Shown here: piece after piece, positions 23,078 to 32,584 of the stretch
How the letters are laid out: each line of letters starts with the position of its first letter
Position numbering within the stretch: position 1 is the stretch's first letter
Assembly: GCF_039839375.1 (NCBI RefSeq)
Contig: NZ_JBDOQU010000001.1
Span: 1 to 64,000, forward strand
Length of the DNA stretch: 64,000 bases
Source: JBDOQU01 sp039839375
Lineage (GTDB): Bacteria; Pseudomonadota; Alphaproteobacteria; DSM-16000; Inquilinaceae
Direction: 5' to 3'
Position numbers and translations under genes: made by a program
Notes under the pieces: model-generated
What the model was told of the DNA's origin: nothing
Databases searched by the model: none
What the model saw: only the letters and a program-made list of their open reading frames with translations

Positions 23078-24138
23078 ACCCGCTCCCGCCGGCCGAGGAT
23101 GAGCGCGAGGAAGAAGGGCACGCCGATCAGCGCGGTGACGATGCCCACCGGCAGCACCGCGCCGGGCACCAGCGCCTTGCTGGCGAGCGAGGCGAGCGAC
23201 ATCACCAGCGCTCCCGACAGCATGGAGGCCGGCAGGAAGAAGCGATGATCCTCGCCCACCAGAAGCCGCGCCATGTGCGGGCCGACCAGCCCGATGAAGC
23301 CGATCGTGCCGACGAAGGCGACGGCTGTCGCGGCCAGCACGCTGACCCGCAGCAGCGAGGCGAAGCGCAGCCGCGCGACGTTGATTCCGAAGGATCGCGC
23401 CCTGTCCTCGCCGAAGCGCAGCGCCGTCATCTTCCAGGCGGCGGCGACGGAGAAGGGGGCGACGCAGGCCAGCACCGCCGCCATCACGCCGATCGATTCG
23501 CCGTCCGCGCGCGACAGGCTGCCCATGCTCCAGAAGACGAGTTGCTGGAGCGCGTCCTGGCTCGCCACGAACTGCATCAGCGCGACCAGCGCGTTGAAGG
23601 TGAAGACCATGGCGATGCCGAACAGCACCAGCGTCTCCACCCCCGTCCCGCGCAGCCGCGCCAGCGCCTGGAGCATCAGCACCGATCCGAAGGCGAAGAG
23701 GAAGGCGTTGGCGGAGACGATCCAGCCCTGCGGCACGCCCGGCAGGCCGACATTCAGGACGATGGCGAGCGCCGCGCCCAGCGACGCGGCGGAGGAGACG
23801 CCGAGCGTGAACGGGCTGGCCAGCGGGTTGTTGAGGATCGTCTGCATCTCCGCCCCGGCCAGCGACAGGCCGGCCCCCACAAGCACCGCCATGGCGGCGT
23901 ATGGCAGGCGCACGTCGCGGATGATGACGATGGCGGCTGGGCTCATCCCCTCCGGATCGAAAAGACCCTTGAGCGCATCCATCGCGCCGAGGCTCGACGG
24001 CCCGACCAGCAAATCCGCGAAGAAGGCCAGCACGACGCCGATGCCGAGCGCGGCGAGAACCAGCGCCCGGCGGCGTTGCAGCCGGTCATATTGGGCGAGC
24101 GTTCCCGCCGCCCCTTCGATGCTGGCGGACTCCGTCAT
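23074..24138 (-). CDS. Siderophore/iron ABC transporter permease (FecCD family)
   Basis: A 354-residue permease with about ten helices. RDVRLPYAAMAVLVGAGLSL is the FecCD hallmark (usually RLPR), with GAEMQTILNNPLASPFTLGV after it and GTIGFIGLVGPHMARLLVG later. I start at ATG 24138, which overlaps the binding-protein stop (ATGA); a longer frame to 24624 is antisense noise. A single permease gene implies a homodimer. Confidence 0.92.
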   Translation of the reverse strand: MTESASIEGAAGTLAQYDRLQRRRALVLAALGIGVVLAFFADLLVGPSSLGAMDALKGLFDPEGMSPAAIVIIRDVRLPYAAMAVLVGAGLSLAGAEMQTILNNPLASPFTLGVSSAASLGAALAIVLNVGLPGVPQGWIVSANAFLFAFGSVLMLQALARLRGTGVETLVLFGIAMVFTFNALVALMQFVASQDALQQLVFWSMGSLSRADGESIGVMAAVLACVAPFSVAAAWKMTALRFGEDRARSFGINVARLRFASLLRVSVLAATAVAFVGTIGFIGLVGPHMARLLVGEDHRFFLPASMLSGALVMSLASLASKALVPGAVLPVGIVTALIGVPFFLALILGRRERV

Positions 24139-25247
24139 CGCGGCCCCGGCGGGTCCAGGCTGATCCAGTACGTCCCCCGGAACGGCGCGGCGGAGAAGCG
24201 CTCGTTGATCTCCGCCAGCGTGGCGTGGGGGTCGATATCGCCGAACAAATCCGGGCGGATCCAGCCGGCCATCGCCTCGATCGCCAGGATGTTGAGCGGG
24301 CTGCCGTTGAAGAAGTTCCACAACCCGTGGACCCGTCCCTCGCTCGTGGCGGTGAGCGTCGCGAGGCCCGGCGCTTCGACCACCGCCTCCAGGCTGGCCC
24401 GCGCCGCGTCGGCCTCTACGCCGGACCCGACCTGCAACCCGTCCGCCGCCGCGCCGGCGACGCCGGTCGCGATATAGATTTCCGGGTCCTGCGTGATGAC
24501 ATATTCCAGGTTGAGCTGCCCGCCATTGGCCGTCGGGAACCTGTCCGCCCCGATATTGCGGCCGCCCACAAGCTCGATCGTCTCCCCGATCCCGCCTCCG
24601 CCGGCAGACCAGCAGCAGGGCCACAGACCGGGAAAGGCGTGCAGCAGCACGCTCGGCCGCTTGGCCGGCTCTTCGCCGAGGCGGTCGATGATGCGGGCCA
24701 GATGCTCCTCATAGAAGGACGTGAAGACCGCGACCCTTTCCTCCTGGCCCAGCGCCCGGCCCAGCAGCTCCAGGCTCCGGATCGTGTTGTCCAGCGGGTC
24801 CTGGTAGAAATCGACGAACAGCACCGGGATTCCCGCCGCCTCGAACGGCGCGGCCAGTTCGGCCGGATCGTCGGCAGCCTGCCACAGGCTGAACACGACC
24901 AGATCCGGACGGAGCGCCAGCGCCTGCTCGACGGAGAAGGTCTCGAAGCTGCCCAGCCCCACGGTCGGCAGCGCCTCCAGCGCCGGGAACGCTTCCGCGA
25001 ACAGCGCGTAGGTGGCCGGGTCGAAGGATTTCAGGTCGCCGCCCCAGCCGGCCAGGCTGGCGACCGGATCGGAGGTCACGAAGCCCAGCGAGAGAAGCAG
25101 GAACCCTTCTCCCAGCAGGATGCGTTCCGGCTCTCGGGCGATCGTCACCTCCCGGCCCGCCAGGTCCGTCATCGTCTCCGGCCAGTCGGCACGCGCCGGG
25201 ACGGCTGCCAGAACGAGCAAAAGGATGGCTGTCGCCAATGCCCTCAT
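24135..25247 (-). CDS. Siderophore/iron-binding periplasmic protein (FepB/BtuF fold)
   Basis: A 370-residue cluster-A/class III binding protein with signal peptide (residues 1-20, LLLVLAAVPARA). MTDLAGREVTIAREPERILL is the usual start of the mature domain. Start ATG 25247 overlaps the exporter's stop by 4 bases; ATG 25256 is an alternative. The binding pocket motif LHAFPGLWPCCWSAGGGG has two adjacent cysteines, which is unusual for this family. Ligand unknown; a ferric siderophore is inferred from the TonB receptor in the operon. Confidence 0.88.
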   Translation of the reverse strand: MRALATAILLLVLAAVPARADWPETMTDLAGREVTIAREPERILLGEGFLLLSLGFVTSDPVASLAGWGGDLKSFDPATYALFAEAFPALEALPTVGLGSFETFSVEQALALRPDLVVFSLWQAADDPAELAAPFEAAGIPVLFVDFYQDPLDNTIRSLELLGRALGQEERVAVFTSFYEEHLARIIDRLGEEPAKRPSVLLHAFPGLWPCCWSAGGGGIGETIELVGGRNIGADRFPTANGGQLNLEYVITQDPEIYIATGVAGAAADGLQVGSGVEADAARASLEAVVEAPGLATLTATSEGRVHGLWNFFNGSPLNILAIEAMAGWIRPDLFGDIDPHATLAEINERFSAAPFRGTYWISLDPPGPR

Positions 25248-26965
25248 TGCAGCCATCCGAACTGCGCGTCGTGCAGGCGGCGATAGTTGCCGTTGGCGGC
25301 GACCAACTCCTGGTGGGGGCCTTCCTCGGCGACGCCGGTCTCGTCCAGCACGATGATGCGGTCGGCGTTGCGGACTGTCGCCAGCCGGTGGGCGATGACC
25401 AGCGTCGTCCGGCCTTCCGACAGCTTGGCCAGCGCGCGCTGGATCGCCTGCTCGGTTTCGCTGTCCAGCGCGGAGGTCGCCTCGTCCAGGATCAGGATCG
25501 GCGGGTTCTTCAGGAACATGCGCGCGATCGACAGGCGCTGCCTCTGCCCGCCGGACAGCTTCACCCCGCGCTCCCCGATGATGGTGTCCAGCCCGGCCGG
25601 CAGCCCGGCGATCACACCGTCCAGCCGCGCCCGCCGGGCGGCCTCCATGATCTCGTCTTCCCCGGAATCCAGCCGGCCATAGGCGATGTTGTCCCTGATG
25701 CTGCCGGGGAACAGGAACACGTCCTGCTGGACGATGCCGATCTGGCCGCGCAGCGACGCCATGGTCATCGCCCTGATGTCCATCCCGTCGATCGTGATCG
25801 CCCCATCCCCGATCTCGTAGAAGCGCGGCAGGAGGGAGCAGAGCGTTGTCTTCCCCGCGCCCGACGGGCCTACGAAGGCGACCGTCTCCCCGGCCTGGAT
25901 GGCGAGGTCGATGTTACTCAGCACCAGCTTGTCCGGGCTGTAGCCGAAGCTGACATTCCGGTAGCGGATCTCGCCCGTGAGCCGGGGAACGGCGACGGCG
26001 TCCGGCCGGTCGACGATGTCGGGCGCGGTCTCCAGGAATTCGGTATAGCGCCGGAAACCAGCAATCCCCTTGGGATAGGTCTCCAGCACCGCGTTGATCT
26101 TCTCCACCGGCCGGAAGAACACCCCGACCAGCAGCAGGAAGCCGACGAAGCCGCCAGCGGTCAGGTCGCCGGTCAGCACGAAATAGCTGCCGGCGATCAT
26201 GACGACCATCTGGGTCATCCGCATGCTGAGGTAGCTGAGCGACATGCTGGCCGCCAGGATGCGGTAGGCATCCAGCTTCGTCCGCCGGTAGCTCTGGTTG
26301 TCCGCCGCGAACAGCCGGCGCTCATGCGCCTCGTTGGCGAAGGCCTGCACCACGCGCATGCCGCCGACATTGGCCTCGATCCGCGCGTTGAAGTCGCCGA
26401 CGCGGCCGAACAGCTCCTGCCAGGCCCGGGTCATCCGCCCGCCATAGCGGCTGGTCAGCCACGCCGTTGCCGGCACGATGGCCGCGGTGATCAGCGCAAG
26501 CTCCACATTGACCATGAACATCAGCGCGAAGGCGCCGATGAAGGTCATGACCGCGATGAACAGGTCCTCCGGCCCGTGATGGGCGACCTCGCCGATCTCC
26601 TCCAGATCCTTGGTCAGCCGGGCGACCAGATGGCCGGTCTTCTGGTTGTCGAAGAACCGGAAGGACAGCTTCTGAAGATGGTCGAACGCCTTGCGGCGCA
26701 TGTCCGTCTCGATGTTGATGCCCAGCATGTGGCCCCAATAGGCGACCACGGCCATCAGCCCGGTATTGACGACATAGATCGCCAGCAGCCCGGCCGACGC
26801 CAGCAGGATCAGCCCCCAGTCATTGCCGGGCAGCAGCCGGTCGACGAACGCCTTCACCGCCAGCGGGAAGCCAAGCTCCAGCAGCCCCGCCGCCACCGCG
26901 CAGGAGAAGTCGAGGACGAACAGGGTCCGGTAGGGTCGGTAATAGGAAAAGAAGCGCTTGAGCAT
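25244..26965 (-). CDS. ABC exporter with fused membrane and ATPase domains (MsbA-like)
   Basis: A 573-residue half-transporter: six helices (about residues 15-300) and an ATPase domain with Walker A GPSGAGKTT, signature LSGGQRQRLSIARMFL and Walker B ILILDEATSALD. It lies between the TonB receptor and the siderophore import genes, all on the same strand with 4-base or short gaps. In such operons it may export a siderophore or move a ferric siderophore across the inner membrane; lipid export is less likely in this context. Substrate not determined. Confidence 0.88.
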   Translation of the reverse strand: MLKRFFSYYRPYRTLFVLDFSCAVAAGLLELGFPLAVKAFVDRLLPGNDWGLILLASAGLLAIYVVNTGLMAVVAYWGHMLGINIETDMRRKAFDHLQKLSFRFFDNQKTGHLVARLTKDLEEIGEVAHHGPEDLFIAVMTFIGAFALMFMVNVELALITAAIVPATAWLTSRYGGRMTRAWQELFGRVGDFNARIEANVGGMRVVQAFANEAHERRLFAADNQSYRRTKLDAYRILAASMSLSYLSMRMTQMVVMIAGSYFVLTGDLTAGGFVGFLLLVGVFFRPVEKINAVLETYPKGIAGFRRYTEFLETAPDIVDRPDAVAVPRLTGEIRYRNVSFGYSPDKLVLSNIDLAIQAGETVAFVGPSGAGKTTLCSLLPRFYEIGDGAITIDGMDIRAMTMASLRGQIGIVQQDVFLFPGSIRDNIAYGRLDSGEDEIMEAARRARLDGVIAGLPAGLDTIIGERGVKLSGGQRQRLSIARMFLKNPPILILDEATSALDSETEQAIQRALAKLSEGRTTLVIAHRLATVRNADRIIVLDETGVAEEGPHQELVAANGNYRRLHDAQFGWLQ

Positions 26966-26983
26966 GTGAAACCGCGGCGTTGA

Positions 26984-29164
26984 TTACCATGTGTAGCTGG
27001 CGCTCACCACCGCTGTCCGGGCCTGTCCGTAGTTGCAGACATTCTCGCCATTACAGCCGGCGACATAGTCCTCGTCGAACAGGTTCGTTACGTTGAGCGC
27101 CAGCCCCCAGTTCCCGACCTCATACCGGATCGCGGCGTCGAACACCACATAGCCGGGCACCTCCAGCGTGTTCGTCGTGTCGGCGAAGGACGAGCCGGCC
27201 ATCCGGCTGCCGCCGCCGATGCTGAAGCCCTCCAGCATGCCCTCGCTGAAACGGTGGTCCACCCACAGGGACGCCATCACCTCCGGCATCAGGGTCGGCC
27301 GCTTGCCGACCAGCGTCGGGTCGGTGTCCTTCGTGATCTCCAGATCGTAGGCCGTGAAGGCGGCGATAAGCCGCGTGTTCTCCGTGATGTCGGCCGCGCC
27401 CTCGATCTCGACGCCGCGCGACCGCACCTCGCCGAGCTGGGCCTGGGCGAAGAGCGGATCGTCGGGGTCGTCGACCAGCACGTTCTGGCGCGTGAGCTCG
27501 AACACGGCCGCCGTGATCGTGGCGTCGGCGAAGGTCGGGCTGTATTTCAGGCCGGCCTCGTACTGCACGCCGATCGTGGGCTCGAAGGGCGTTCCGTCAG
27601 CGCCGGAGCCGATCTCCGGATCGAACGACCGGGCGACGCTGACATAGGGCGTCAGCCCGTTCTGGAATTCGTAGGCCAGCCCGAAGCGGCCGCTCAGTTC
27701 CCCGGTCTCCGCGTCGAACTCCGCGCTTCCCTCGCTCTCGGTCCACAGCCGGTCGTAGCGGCCGTTGAAGGTGGCGATCCAGCCTTCGCCGAACCGCACC
27801 TGGTCCTGGGCGTAGAAGCCCAACTGGTTCATCGTCAGGTCCTGGTCCAGATAGGGCGCGCCAAGCGGCGCTTGCGGCAGACCGTAGACCGGGTCGTTCA
27901 CATTGATCGGCGTCGCCGGGCCGACCGCCTGGACATGGTCGATATTATAGTAGCGGTAGTCCACGCCGGTCAGCAGGGTGTGGTCCAGCGCGCCGGTCGC
28001 GAAGCTGACCTCCGCCTGATTGTCGATCGACGCCGTGTTGACCGAGGTGTCATGTCCGAAGTTGATCCGGCTCAACAGGCCTGTCGTCTCGTCGACATAG
28101 CCGATCGGATAGGGGCCTAGCTCCTCCGCCTCGACATTGGCGTAGCGGGCGTTCTGGCGGAAGGTCCAGCCGCTGTCGAATTCATGCTCGAACTCGTAGC
28201 CGACCATCGTCTGGTCGCGCTCCAGAGAATCGATATCCGGCTCGCCGTAGAAGAAGTCGCGGTCTATCCGGCCATAGGGCGCGTCCACCACCGTGCCGAC
28301 ATAGGGCAGGAAGCCCGTGCCGTGCATCATGTCCATCCGCTGGTAGGAGGCCAGCAGCGTCAGCGACGTGTCCTCGTTCGGACGCCAGAGCAGGCTGGGC
28401 GCGATGACGCCGCGGAAGCCGTCGGCGTGCTCGGTCTGCGTGTCGCCGCCGGCGATCCTGCCGACCAGCCGGTAGCTCCATTCGCCCTCCGGATCGACGC
28501 TGTCGCCGATGTCGAAGCCGGTGAAGGCCGTGCCCCAATTGTCGATGCCGGCCTCGACATACCGTATGCGCTCTCCGGTCGGCCGCTTGCTGACAAAATT
28601 GACGATGCCGCCCGTGGAGCTGCCGCCATAAAGCGCGGAGGCCGATCCTCTCAGCACCTCGATCCGCTCCAGCGTGAAGGGATCAATGGCGAAGGCGCCG
28701 AAGCCGTACTGGTAAAGCGGCAGGCCGTCCATGAAGACGCCGGTCTGCCCCGCGTCGAAGCCCCGGATGTAGAACCAGTCGGTGTCGGCATCGTGCCCGA
28801 AGGGCTGCGCCGTCACGCCGGCGACGTAGCGCAGCGCCTCGTCCACCTTCCGGACCTGCCGGTCGTCAAGCTGCTCCCGCCCGATGACGGTCAGCGATTG
28901 CGGGATCTCGTTGATCGGCGTGCCGGTCTTCGCGCCCGTCGCGCTCTGCGTCGCGACATAGCCCTGGACCGGGCCGGTCGCCGTCGCGCCTTGCCCTTCC
29001 ACGACCAGCGGGTCGAGCGTCAGGGGCTGCGCCCCGTCCTCCTGGGCGGCGGCCTGACCGGCCAGCAGGGCGGCGGCCATGGCGGTCGTCGCGAAAAGGG
29101 ACGAGGCCAAGGGAGACGGCGCGCCAATTCGCTTCGCCATGCGTCCTGCAATCGCGTTTTTCAC
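26984..29164 (-). CDS. TonB-dependent siderophore receptor
   Basis: A 726-residue outer-membrane beta-barrel. After a signal peptide (residues about 9-40, ending GQAAAQ) comes a plug domain with INEIPQSLTVIGREQLDDR and VLRGSASALYGGSSTGGIVN, then the barrel, ending YGQARTAVVSASYTW with the terminal aromatic. I use GTG 29164 because TGAGGA lies 4 bases upstream; ATG 29140 is the other option. The product imports a ferric siderophore with TonB energy. First gene of a five-gene iron operon, with a Fur-box-like dyad upstream. Confidence 0.92.
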   Translation of the reverse strand: MKNAIAGRMAKRIGAPSPLASSLFATTAMAAALLAGQAAAQEDGAQPLTLDPLVVEGQGATATGPVQGYVATQSATGAKTGTPINEIPQSLTVIGREQLDDRQVRKVDEALRYVAGVTAQPFGHDADTDWFYIRGFDAGQTGVFMDGLPLYQYGFGAFAIDPFTLERIEVLRGSASALYGGSSTGGIVNFVSKRPTGERIRYVEAGIDNWGTAFTGFDIGDSVDPEGEWSYRLVGRIAGGDTQTEHADGFRGVIAPSLLWRPNEDTSLTLLASYQRMDMMHGTGFLPYVGTVVDAPYGRIDRDFFYGEPDIDSLERDQTMVGYEFEHEFDSGWTFRQNARYANVEAEELGPYPIGYVDETTGLLSRINFGHDTSVNTASIDNQAEVSFATGALDHTLLTGVDYRYYNIDHVQAVGPATPINVNDPVYGLPQAPLGAPYLDQDLTMNQLGFYAQDQVRFGEGWIATFNGRYDRLWTESEGSAEFDAETGELSGRFGLAYEFQNGLTPYVSVARSFDPEIGSGADGTPFEPTIGVQYEAGLKYSPTFADATITAAVFELTRQNVLVDDPDDPLFAQAQLGEVRSRGVEIEGAADITENTRLIAAFTAYDLEITKDTDPTLVGKRPTLMPEVMASLWVDHRFSEGMLEGFSIGGGSRMAGSSFADTTNTLEVPGYVVFDAAIRYEVGNWGLALNVTNLFDEDYVAGCNGENVCNYGQARTAVVSASYTW

Positions 29165-29198
29165 TGTGTCCTCAGGCGGGTTTGGAGGGGGAATCGTA

Positions 29199-29221
29199 AT
29201 AATGCGAGGCATTCTCATTAT
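29199..29221. promoter_or_regulatory. Fur-box-like dyad
   Basis: A 23-bp imperfect palindrome whose arms are ATAATGCGAGG and ATTCTCATTAT around a central C (8 of 11 positions pair). This is close to the GATAATGATAATCATTATC Fur consensus. It lies 35 bases before the TonB receptor start and also upstream of the divergent GntR gene. Confidence 0.6.
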
Positions 29222-29313
29222 CATAAGATCGCCGATAATCCCGTTCTTTTTTGAAGCTCTCGCCGATTTTTCTGCGGGCATCGCCCTTGACGATCCAAAC
29301 CGGCTGCGGAATC

Positions 29314-30084
29314 ATGGTCGAGATGTCAGACCAATTTCCATTGCCCAAGGAAACAGCGACCGCCGACGCACGGCGGGAGCTGGCGTCCTGGCTGCGGCCG
29401 ATCCGGCCGAAGGGGCGGGACGCCGCGGTGCTGGAGGCGCTGACCGGCCATATCGCCAACGCGGCGCTGAAGCCGGGCGACCGGCTGCCGCCCGAGCGCG
29501 ACCTGGCGACGCTGCTGGGCGTCAGCCGCGCGACGGTGCGGGAGGCGCTGAAAAGGTGGCAGGGGCTCGGTGTCGTGGAGATGCGCAAGGGCAGCGGCAC
29601 CTATCTGCGCACGCCGATAGAGCCGGGCAGCCTGCACGTTCCGCTGACGATCGCCGCCCACGCCGAAAACCTGATCCTGACGCTCCAGGTGCGCCGGGGG
29701 CTGGAATCCGAGGCGGCGGCCGTCGCGGCGCGGGAGGCGACGGCCGGGCAGATCGCGGTGATCGAGACGAAGCTGGACGCGATGGAGGCGATCCATCGCC
29801 GGTTCGGCGGCGCCGGCCAGCAGGATTGGGAGTTCCACCAGGCGATCTATCGCGCGGCGGGCAATCCTTTGCTGGAGCAGATCATCTCCCAGATGCACGA
29901 TGCCTTCCACACGCTGTTCGAGAACCCGCTGAGGATGCCCGGCTTCGCCTCGCGCTCCTTCCCGCTGCACCGGGAATTGTTCGACGCGATCCGGGGCCGC
30001 CGGCCGGACGAGGCGCGGGACTTGGCGCGCAGGATCATCGACATCACAGAAGAGGACGTGCGGGAGGCCATGCGTGCCCGATAA
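29314..30084 (+). CDS. GntR-family regulator, FadR subfamily
   Basis: A 256-residue regulator. The N-terminal winged helix (about residues 35-95) includes LKPGDRLPPERDLATLLGVS and RATVREALKRWQGLGVVE; the C-terminal FCD domain is all-helical with the metal-type pattern EFHQAIYRAAGNPLL and HRELFDAIRGRRPDEA. Start ATG 29314 is chosen over 29323 and 29251 without strong RBS support. It overlaps the next gene by 11 bases and so probably controls that gene and the ABC importer. Confidence 0.85.
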   Translation: MVEMSDQFPLPKETATADARRELASWLRPIRPKGRDAAVLEALTGHIANAALKPGDRLPPERDLATLLGVSRATVREALKRWQGLGVVEMRKGSGTYLRTPIEPGSLHVPLTIAAHAENLILTLQVRRGLESEAAAVAAREATAGQIAVIETKLDAMEAIHRRFGGAGQQDWEFHQAIYRAAGNPLLEQIISQMHDAFHTLFENPLRMPGFASRSFPLHRELFDAIRGRRPDEARDLARRIIDITEEDVREAMRAR

Positions 30085-31267
30085 TCCCCAGCCTTCCGAA
30101 ATGCCGATCCGGGGCGACGAAGATCCGTTCACGCTCCTGGCCCACGACGCGCCCTTCCCGGACGGCGCGGTGGTGCCGCCCATCTACCAGACCTCGCTCT
30201 TCACCTTCGCCGACTATGCGGCGCTGGAGGCGTCGTTCTCCGGCAATAACCGACGGCCGGTCTATTCGCGCGGCGACAACCCGACGGTGATGGAGTTCGA
30301 GCGGCGGGTCGCGGCGCTTGAGGGGGCGGAGGCGGCGCGCGGCTTCGCCAGCGGCATGGCGGCGATCAGCGCTGCGGTGCTGAGCCAGGTGGAGAGCGGC
30401 GGGCGCGTCGTCTGCGTCCGCCATGTCTATCCGGACGCCTACCGGCTGTTCCGCAAGCTGCTGCCACGCTTCGGCGTCACGGTCGATTTCGTCGATGGCG
30501 GCGATCCCGATGCGGTGGCGAAGGCGCTGCCCGGCGCCAGCGTCCTTTATCTGGAGAACCCGACGAGCTGGGTATTCGAGACGCAGGACCTTCCGGCCCT
30601 GACCGCGCTCGCCCGAAGGGAGGGCGTCTGCACCATCATCGACAACAGCTACGCCACGCCGCTCTACCAGAAGCCGATAAGTCACGGCGTCGATCTGGTG
30701 GTGCATTCGGCCTCGAAATATCTGAGCGGCCACAGCGACACGGTCGCCGGCATCGTCGCCGGTCGGGCCGACCTGATCGCCCGGATCAACGACCTGACCT
30801 ACCCCTATCTGGGCGGCAAGCTGTCCCCCTTCGAGGCATGGCTGCTGGTGCGCGGGATGCGGACCCTGCCGCTCCGGCTCCAGCGCCATCAGGAAAGCGG
30901 GCTGGAGATCGCGCGCCGGCTGAAGGACCATCCGCTGGTCGCGCGGGTGCTGCACCCCGGGCTGAACCCGCCCGCCCTGACGACCCTCTCCGGCTATTCC
31001 GGCCTCTTCAGCTTCGAGGTGACGGAAGCCGTAGTTGTTCCTGTTTTCATTGACGCTCTTCGCCTCTTCAAGATCGGGGTGAGCTGGGGCGGACATGAAA
31101 GCCTGGTGATGCCGGCGCTGGCCGGCATCCGGCAGGCGGGCGGCCCCAGCTCGATGATCGATTTCGGCGTGTCGCCCCTCACGGTGCGGCTGCATGTCGG
31201 CCTGGAAGGCGTCTCCGACCTTTGGGCCGACCTTTCCCAGGCCCTGGAACGGGCGGCCGGCCCGTAG
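30074..31267 (+). CDS. Cys/Met-metabolism PLP enzyme (cystathionine gamma-lyase/methionine gamma-lyase type)
   Basis: A 397-residue fold-type I PLP enzyme. PPIYQTSLFTF and YSRGDNPTVMEFERRVAALE are the usual N-terminal blocks; IDNSYATPLYQKPISHGVDL and VHSASKYLSGHSD carry the cofactor Asp and the PLP Lys. GTG 30074 start has GGAGG upstream and overlaps the GntR gene, so the two are coupled. Family members eliminate or exchange at C-gamma or C-beta of sulfur amino acids. The actual substrate cannot be told, but the following sugar-type importer and AsnB-like gene make an unusual partnership. Confidence 0.85.
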   Translation: MPDNPQPSEMPIRGDEDPFTLLAHDAPFPDGAVVPPIYQTSLFTFADYAALEASFSGNNRRPVYSRGDNPTVMEFERRVAALEGAEAARGFASGMAAISAAVLSQVESGGRVVCVRHVYPDAYRLFRKLLPRFGVTVDFVDGGDPDAVAKALPGASVLYLENPTSWVFETQDLPALTALARREGVCTIIDNSYATPLYQKPISHGVDLVVHSASKYLSGHSDTVAGIVAGRADLIARINDLTYPYLGGKLSPFEAWLLVRGMRTLPLRLQRHQESGLEIARRLKDHPLVARVLHPGLNPPALTTLSGYSGLFSFEVTEAVVVPVFIDALRLFKIGVSWGGHESLVMPALAGIRQAGGPSSMIDFGVSPLTVRLHVGLEGVSDLWADLSQALERAAGP

Positions 31268-31312
31268 ATCCGGCCCTTGGCAAACCCAAAGAACGAACGG
31301 GAGGAACGAACA

Positions 31313-32584
31313 ATGAGAAAAAGATTGCTTTTCACCGCCACCGCGATGGGCATGGCGCTCGCCGCCGGGGCGGCGTCCGCGCAGACGCTTCAGGTGGTGG
31401 AGGTCATCACCAGCCCGCAGCGGACGGAATTCCTCCAGGGCCAGATCGACGCCTTCGAGGAAGCCAATTCCGGCGTCACCGTTGAACTGGTGTCGCTGCC
31501 CTGGGACCAGGCGTTCGAGAAGTTCCTGACCATGGTGCAGGGCGGGGAGACGCCGGACATCGTGGAGATGCCGGAACGCTGGCTCTCCCTCTATGCCGGC
31601 AACGGCCAGCTTGAGAGCCTGGAGCCCTGGCTGGCGGAGTGGGAGCATACCGACAGCCTGACCGACCGGACGCTCCAGTTCGCCCGCACGGTCGACGGCG
31701 AAGCCTACATGATCCCCTACGGCTTCTATATCCGCGCCCTGTTCTACAACAAGCGGCTGTTCGAGGAGGCCGGCATCGACGGCCCGCCGGAGACCATGGA
31801 GGAATTCATGGACGCCGCGCGGCGGATCACCGAACTGGGGGACGGCAAGTCCGGCTACTGCCTGCGCGGCAGCCGGGGCGGCTTCAATGGTTGGTACATG
31901 GCGATGGCCGCCATGAACGGCACCGGCGACTGGTTCAACGAGGACGGGACCTCGACCTTCAACGAGCCGGAAGCCATCGAGGGCATCCAGTTCCTGGTCG
32001 ATCTCTACCAGGCCGGCTACGCCCCGCGCGACAGCGTGAACTGGGGCTTCAACGAGATCGTGGCCGGCTTCTATTCCGGCACCTGCGCGATGCTGGATCA
32101 GGACCCCGACGCGCTGATCGCGGTCGCCGAACGGATGCCGGCGGAAGATTTCGCGGTGGCCCCGATGCCGGTCGGCCCGTCCGGCAAGGCGTTCCCGACC
32201 ATCGGCTTCGCCGGCTGGTCGATGTTCGCCGACAGCGAGCACAAGGACGAATCCTGGGATTTGATCGCCCATCTGACCTCGCCCGAATCCAGCCTGGAAT
32301 GGGCGAAGTTCGTGGGCGTGATCCCGATCCATCAGGGCGCGCAGGACGATCCGCATTTCGCGACCGAGCAATATGCCGGATGGTTCACGGAGCTTAACGA
32401 TCCGCGCTACGTGCTGACGCCGTTCCCCGCCCATCTTGAGGAGCTTGGCTACTTCTTCGACAACATCGCCGTCCAGACCTCGCAGGAAGCCCTGCTGGGC
32501 CAGCGGACGGCCGAAGACGTGGCGAATGAATGGGCGGCCTATCTGACGGAAGCACAGCAGAAATGGCTGGCGGAACAACAGTAA
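31313..32584 (+). CDS. ABC transporter substrate-binding protein (sugar-type, family 1)
   Basis: A 423-residue periplasmic binding protein with signal peptide (MRKRLLFTATAMGMALAAGA). The mature part opens LQVVEVITSPQRTEFLQGQI and has the ETPDIVEMPERWLSLYAGNG hinge region typical of carbohydrate-binding SBPs. ATG 31313 has GGGAGGAACGAACA before it. It is followed by two permeases and an MsmK/UgpC-type ATPase. Substrate unknown; the neighbouring lyase and amidotransferase make an amino-sugar or sulfur-containing substrate possible. Confidence 0.9.
   Translation: MRKRLLFTATAMGMALAAGAASAQTLQVVEVITSPQRTEFLQGQIDAFEEANSGVTVELVSLPWDQAFEKFLTMVQGGETPDIVEMPERWLSLYAGNGQLESLEPWLAEWEHTDSLTDRTLQFARTVDGEAYMIPYGFYIRALFYNKRLFEEAGIDGPPETMEEFMDAARRITELGDGKSGYCLRGSRGGFNGWYMAMAAMNGTGDWFNEDGTSTFNEPEAIEGIQFLVDLYQAGYAPRDSVNWGFNEIVAGFYSGTCAMLDQDPDALIAVAERMPAEDFAVAPMPVGPSGKAFPTIGFAGWSMFADSEHKDESWDLIAHLTSPESSLEWAKFVGVIPIHQGAQDDPHFATEQYAGWFTELNDPRYVLTPFPAHLEELGYFFDNIAVQTSQEALLGQRTAEDVANEWAAYLTEAQQKWLAEQQ

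Noticed and set aside
25238..26983. 581-residue open frame on the plus strand
   Set aside because: Antisense of the ABC exporter; composition typical of a shadow frame.
30044..32578. 844-residue open frame on the minus strand
   Set aside because: It lies antisense to the Cys/Met lyase and the binding-protein genes, both of which show clear family motifs. Long antisense frames are usual at this GC content.
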